A stretch of DNA of 9,475 bases from the NCBI GenBank assembly GCA_047630355.1, contig JBLHXN010000126.1, positions 1 to 9,475 of the forward strand. The letters run 5' to 3'. The translations under genes and the position numbers were made by a program. This document shows, piece by piece, positions 6,622 through 9,475 of this stretch (position 1 is the stretch's first letter; each line of letters starts with the position of its first letter). This stretch comes from JANQUM01 sp047630355 (GTDB lineage Bacteria; Bacteroidota; Bacteroidia; Cytophagales; Spirosomataceae). Under the pieces are notes generated by a model that saw only the letters and a program-made list of their open reading frames with translations, was not told the DNA's origin and made no database searches.

Positions 6622-6813
6622 TTATGCTAAAGCCTTGAACACTTCATCGTATTCGGTAAAATCTTCTTCAACTATGCGTTCTAAACGCAGTCGTTTTTCG
6701 ATCTTAGTACTTTTTTCTGTTTCGGAAATAATATCTTTTATAAAGGTCGGCTCTTCGCGAATCAATTCACGCAACGCCGCTTTCAGCGATTCTTTGTCAA
6801 TAACCTGTGTCAT
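6622..6813 (-). CDS. Antitoxin of the Doc pair (Phd-like C-terminus)
   Basis: This is a 63-residue, highly charged, mainly helical protein immediately upstream of and abutting the doc-type gene. Its C-terminal end, EDFTEYDEVFKALA (50-63), has the F-x-x-Y-D-x-V-F-x-x-L-A pattern by which Phd-like antitoxins fold onto the Doc active-site groove. The N-terminal part (SLKAALRELIREEP) does not look like the classical Phd/YefM DNA-binding domain, and the protein is shorter than the ~73 residues of P1 Phd. The neutralising tail is therefore recognisable but the DNA-binding half is not. The ATG at 6813 is 11 bases downstream of a perfect palindrome overlapping the promoter, which suggests autoregulation by the antitoxin-toxin complex. 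The assignment rests on gene order and tail motif and is good but not certain. Confidence 0.82.
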   Translation of the reverse strand: MTQVIDKESLKAALRELIREEPTFIKDIISETEKSTKIEKRLRLERIVEEDFTEYDEVFKALA

Positions 6814-6824
6814 AACTTTGTCGT

Positions 6825-6841
6825 TTATCTTTCAAAGATAA
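6825..6841 (-). promoter_or_regulatory. Palindromic operator overlapping the -7 box of the toxin-antitoxin operon
   Basis: The plus strand reads TTATCTTTCAAAGATAA, a perfect 8-1-8 palindrome. On the minus strand, bases 6840-6833 read TATCTTTG, an exact TAnnTTTG -7 box, so a bound repressor would cover the core promoter. A TTTG at 6859-6856 lies only 15 bases upstream, shorter than the usual 19-21, so the -33 element is imperfect. The site ends 11 bases before the antitoxin ATG (6813), giving a very short leader. Autoregulation is inferred from toxin-antitoxin biology. Confidence 0.65.
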
Positions 6842-6866
6842 GCATTTTTATGACACAAATGTCTTA

Positions 6867-7706
6867 CTACAAAATCACTGTTCGATTTCCGTAAACGAAC
6901 ACCCGGTCGTTGAAGACGAGTTTCAGGGCTTTTGTCAAAACAGTTTTTTCTACGTCTTTTCCTTCTCTTGACATTGCTCTTGCTGTATGGCGATGATTTA
7001 CATTTTTTACATCCTGAGCAATGATTGGACCTTCGTCGAGGTTATTATTTACAAAATGAGCAGTTGCCCCAATAATTTTTACGCCTCGCTCGTACGCCTG
7101 TCGGTACGGATTCGCCCCGATAAAAGCGGGTAAAAACGAATGATGAATATTCACGATTCGGTTTGGGAAATGCTTTACGAAATCTGCCGTGAGAATCCGC
7201 ATGTATTTAGCTAAAACAATGTATTCAGGATTGTAAATTTCAAGCGTTTTAAGAATAGCTTCTTCGTGCTCTTCGCGGGTTTTGTGTTCGTGGGAAATGT
7301 AGTGAAACGGAATTCCGAATTTACTCACAAACGGCTGCAACGTATTATAATTGCTTACCACTGCCAAGATATTAGCGTTGATTTCCTCAAAATGATAACG
7401 AATCAATAAATCCGAAAGGCAGTGGTGTTCTTTTGTGCAAAGAATCACCACATCTTTCTTTTTCTTCGGATTTAACCGGAAATTAATTTCCTCATTCGGG
7501 ATTGCCGTTCTCAAATCTCCGAGTACCTTTTTCGCATCTATCTCTGCTTCGGTTTCAAACTCCGTCCTCATAAAAAACTGTCTCTTCGGACTGACGTACT
7601 CATCCTGCCGCAGAATATTACATTCGTTGTTGAAAAGTACGCTAGTAACGTGATAAACAAGTCCCTTTGAGTCGGGGCCGTCCATGAGGAGGATGTGTTT
7701 GGTCAT
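6867..7706 (-). CDS. purU: Formyltetrahydrofolate deformylase (10-formyl-THF hydrolase)
   Basis: This is a 279-residue cytoplasmic enzyme that hydrolyses 10-formyl-tetrahydrofolate to THF and formate, balancing one-carbon pools for purine and glycine metabolism. The N-terminal ACT-type domain (about 1-80) opens with ILLMDGPDSKGLVYHVTSVL and would sense an amino-acid or folate-state ligand (in E. coli, methionine activates and glycine inhibits). The formyltransferase-fold domain (about 85-279) has the GART-like triad N186 and H188 in VNIHHSFLPAF and D224 in NLDEGPII. The family end DRVFVYGNRTVIL is also intact. The length matches the ~280 residues usual for PurU. The ATG at 7706 lies 2 bases after the stop of the TOPRIM-like gene with no Shine-Dalgarno site, so it is most likely co-transcribed with the upstream pair unless a promoter lies inside that gene. 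Identification is firm; only its genomic company is odd. Confidence 0.95.
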   Translation of the reverse strand: MTKHILLMDGPDSKGLVYHVTSVLFNNECNILRQDEYVSPKRQFFMRTEFETEAEIDAKKVLGDLRTAIPNEEINFRLNPKKKKDVVILCTKEHHCLSDLLIRYHFEEINANILAVVSNYNTLQPFVSKFGIPFHYISHEHKTREEHEEAILKTLEIYNPEYIVLAKYMRILTADFVKHFPNRIVNIHHSFLPAFIGANPYRQAYERGVKIIGATAHFVNNNLDEGPIIAQDVKNVNHRHTARAMSREGKDVEKTVLTKALKLVFNDRVFVYGNRTVIL

Positions 7707-7708
7707 GG

Positions 7709-8296
7709 TTATTTGAATGATTTTAGGAAAGAATCGAGTTGTTGATAGAATACCTTGAAGCTTTTTGACTGTTTCGTTAAATTCTCAAGGTTAGCATTTT
7801 GCATTATTTGATTCACGCTCTTTTCAATCTTATGACGATTGGCTCTGCTACCAAAAGCTTTTTCTTTGACTTGCTTTTTATCCTTTGATTCTAAGCTATT
7901 CGGAGTTGAGTTCTCTTTCAGATAAAGTATCCAATCAATTGCCTGAATAGGGACAAAGAGAATGATTTTTTCGCCGTAAAGTGTATGTAGCTTCCCGAGT
8001 TTAGATTTGATTTCCTGAATTTCCTGGTTATGTCTTTCTAAACTATGATCGGCTTCGTCTAAATCTACGCCTGCGATAAATAAATCTGCATTTACGGCGG
8101 GTTGAAATGAGCGGTTGCAGAATGTGTTGATTTCGGCTAAGACCTTTGACTTGCTCGGATTGGCAGAAGCGGAGATTTTGAGTGGAGTCTTCTTAGTTTG
8201 TAAATTGTAAGTTCCGGCAATGCTTTCAATGAGCTTTTCTACAAAAGCGTATTCAGCATGACCTTCGGCAATGAGCGTATAAGTCAACTTTTTCAT
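7709..8296 (-). CDS. Small TOPRIM-like protein, partner of the AAA ATPase (DUF4276/RloB/OLD-type)
   Basis: This is a 195-residue protein with the two signature elements of a TOPRIM fold. The first is a glutamate-glycine strand-turn LIAEGHAEYAFVEKL (8-22; E11, G12, E15). The second is an acidic FIAGVDLDEADHS (73-85) with D78 and D80 after a beta strand. A third block, FVPIQAIDWILYLKE (114-128), occupies the place where small TOPRIM partners of ATPases (DUF4276, RloB-like, AriB/DUF4435) have a conserved aromatic/acidic helix. The C-terminal third is lysine-rich and could bind nucleic acid. In OLD-family proteins the TOPRIM is the metal-dependent nuclease and is fused to the ATPase; here it is a separate polypeptide. 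The start overlaps the ATPase stop (ATGA), and a GGGAGGAG sits 7 bases upstream, so the two are expressed in step. The exact family cannot be settled by eye, and nuclease activity is inferred. Confidence 0.72.
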   Translation of the reverse strand: MKKLTYTLIAEGHAEYAFVEKLIESIAGTYNLQTKKTPLKISASANPSKSKVLAEINTFCNRSFQPAVNADLFIAGVDLDEADHSLERHNQEIQEIKSKLGKLHTLYGEKIILFVPIQAIDWILYLKENSTPNSLESKDKKQVKEKAFGSRANRHKIEKSVNQIMQNANLENLTKQSKSFKVFYQQLDSFLKSFK

Positions 8297-9384
8297 GCAG
8301 GTACTCCTCCCATTAGACCTTCAAACCATGTTTCTCCAATATCAGAAGTGAAGTCGATTTTATCTAATTTGTTCTCCTCGCTGTATTCATCGGAAGGTTC
8401 AATTACATCAGTCAACAGATTTTTTACTTGCGTAGCTCCTTCTTCGTCTTTATCGAAAATAAACACGCTCTCGGGGGTTTCCGCAAACTCTTTTAATACG
8501 TGTTCATTATGAGAAGTCATAATGATTTGCACGCCTTTTTCTTCGGCAAGCTGAAAAATGAAATCCATTACTTCTTTTATCCGCCGTGGATGAATTCCCC
8601 GTTCGGGTTCTTCCAGAAGTAACAGTTTTGGAGGATCAGGTTGATGGACAATGCAAAGTAGAGCCACGAAGTACAATACACCGTCTGATAACTCATCAGC
8701 CCAGTGAATAATTTCACTACTTTCACTAAAAAGCCCCCAACGTTTGTACGTACGTTTATCATCTGACGGTGAATTTACAGTCTGAAAACGGATGTCTTTA
8801 AATTCGGGAATGCATTTGCGTAAATCCTGCTCAATAGCGTAGAAGCTCTCTCGGTATTCATCTCTGAGAGTCTCTAAAAATGAAATTAGGTTAGAGCAAT
8901 CTGAATCAACAAATGATGTGCGAATTATGGCTTGAGAAGTAGTGAAGGTAAGTGGGTTAGGTGAGTAAATTGTTATTGAGTCAGCTAATTGTTTAAAACT
9001 CTTTTCAATAGAGCGATACTCACCATTATTTCTTTTTTTATCATCGATAACATCTCCATTGACTTTAGTTACGACGTAAATGTCTGAATCTTGAGTATAA
9101 CCATCATCTTCTCTTTCTTTTTGACTTAAATTAAATGCCACCGTAAAATCGTTGACTACAAGTTCAAATTTCTGAGGAGCAAGAACTCTTTTAAATGTAA
9201 ATTCTCTAAAGTCAACATCTCTTAAGTATGAATTGGGGATAATATACTCCTTAAAGTACCTAAGTCCCTTCAAAAAATTACTCTTTCCTGAATTGTTCGG
9301 TCCAATCAATAGATTGACCTGCTGTAACTTTAAGGTTACGGCCTTGAGGCTTTTGAAATTTTCTATGGTGACTTCTTCAATCAT
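8293..9384 (-). CDS. ABC/OLD-type AAA family ATPase (AAA_21-like), putative defence ATPase
   Basis: This is a 363-residue RecF/SMC-like ATPase without a long coiled coil. The N-terminus MIEEVTIENFKSLKAVTL is the typical opening strand, followed by Walker A GPNNSGKS (28-35). A variable middle (about 45-215) follows, including an acidic insertion around 90-125. The signature-like ELSDG (231-235), Walker B LLLLEEPERGIHP (254-266; E258/E259) and H-loop MTSHNEHVL (289-297) complete the site. The C-terminal tail ends DIGETWFEGLMGGVPA. All nucleotide-binding elements are intact, so it should bind and hydrolyse ATP as a head-to-tail dimer. Such ATPases act with a nuclease or TOPRIM partner in OLD, RloAB and PARIS systems, where they sense invaders or DNA ends. 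It is the first gene of the leftward block and is coupled by an ATGA overlap to the TOPRIM-like gene. The ATG at 9384 is chosen because the ENF strand follows directly. Confidence 0.85.
   Translation of the reverse strand: MIEEVTIENFKSLKAVTLKLQQVNLLIGPNNSGKSNFLKGLRYFKEYIIPNSYLRDVDFREFTFKRVLAPQKFELVVNDFTVAFNLSQKEREDDGYTQDSDIYVVTKVNGDVIDDKKRNNGEYRSIEKSFKQLADSITIYSPNPLTFTTSQAIIRTSFVDSDCSNLISFLETLRDEYRESFYAIEQDLRKCIPEFKDIRFQTVNSPSDDKRTYKRWGLFSESSEIIHWADELSDGVLYFVALLCIVHQPDPPKLLLLEEPERGIHPRRIKEVMDFIFQLAEEKGVQIIMTSHNEHVLKEFAETPESVFIFDKDEEGATQVKNLLTDVIEPSDEYSEENKLDKIDFTSDIGETWFEGLMGGVPA
8304..8311 (-). promoter_or_regulatory. Shine-Dalgarno-like GGGAGGAG before the TOPRIM-like gene
   Basis: On the minus strand, GGGAGGAG (8311-8304) ends 7 bases before the ATG at 8296 and lies inside the ATPase gene, where it encodes part of its GGV tail. 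Most genes here have no such site, as usual for Bacteroidota. With the ATGA overlap it supports the ATG at 8296 and coupled translation, though the Gly-Gly-Val coding constraint alone could produce it. Confidence 0.5.
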
Positions 9385-9475
9385 TGCGGTAGTGTTTTGA
9401 AGCTACTAACAATAATTACGACCAAAACCGCACAAATGCCCTTACTTTTGTCTAAAAAACGTCGTAATAACTACG
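9385..9475. other. Intergenic edge, no gene supported
   Basis: This stretch of 91 bases lies upstream of the AAA ATPase gene and should contain its promoter. No TAnnTTTG box is found on the minus strand in a good position. On the plus strand there is TACTTTTG at 9443-9450, a possible -7 box of a rightward gene beyond the window, but without a -33 element at the right distance. Confidence 0.4.

Noticed and set aside
6852..6863. GACA-CAAA-TGTC small inverted repeat between purU and the antitoxin
   Set aside because: A 4-base stem is too short to support a terminator, and no T tract follows on the minus strand.
9443..9450. TACTTTTG as a rightward promoter at the window edge
   Set aside because: It has no -33 element at 19-21 bases and its gene would lie outside the window, so it is not listed as a separate feature.
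1..9475. CRISPR array, tRNA, rRNA, riboswitch, insertion sequence or integrase
   Set aside because: I saw no regularly spaced repeats, cloverleaf-like segments, transposase or integrase motifs or terminal inverted repeats on either strand.

Overview
The window looks like chromosomal DNA from a member of the Bacteroidota, most plausibly of the Cytophagales type. This is inferred from promoters of the TTTG / TAnnTTTG kind, mostly absent Shine-Dalgarno sequences, a secreted protein combining a TonB-C-like domain with TPRs, a DUF1684 lipid-free exported protein and moderate-to-low GC. The genus cannot be fixed from the sequence alone.

Left part (1-2260). The tail of a DUF423-type small membrane protein enters from the left and converges with, and overlaps by 25 bases, a leftward gene of unknown function. 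That gene's protein shows the full series of kinase-fold landmarks. A 158-base divergent intergenic region (1103-1260) carries a well-formed leftward Bacteroidota promoter and a likely rightward one. The rightward gene encodes a membrane-anchored coiled-coil protein with a beta-rich C-terminal domain and ends at a strong hairpin (2229-2259).

Middle part (2305-6214, all rightward). There is a tight three-gene operon: an exported TonB-C-like/TPR protein, a soluble GT2 glycosyltransferase of the dolichol-phosphate-mannose-synthase type that starts at TTG inside the previous stop, and a processive membrane GT2 of the cellulose/mannan-synthase type. Together they suggest production or handling of an envelope or extracellular polysaccharide. 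A DUF1684 secreted protein follows after 88 bases.

Right part (6220-9384, all leftward). In order of transcription this is an ABC/OLD-type AAA ATPase, a small TOPRIM-like protein joined to it by an ATGA overlap and an internal Shine-Dalgarno-like site, purU (10-formyl-THF hydrolase) only 2 bases later, and then a Phd/Doc-type toxin-antitoxin pair. The toxin-antitoxin pair has its own TAnnTTTG box buried in a 17-base perfect palindrome. The ATPase/TOPRIM pair is the best candidate for an under-described system in this window: a split OLD / PARIS-like / RloAB-like two-gene defence module. The housekeeping gene purU is thus sandwiched between two accessory, probably phage- or stress-related modules.

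The last 91 bases (9385-9475) hold no gene that I can support. No rRNA, tRNA, CRISPR array, insertion sequence or integrase is visible.
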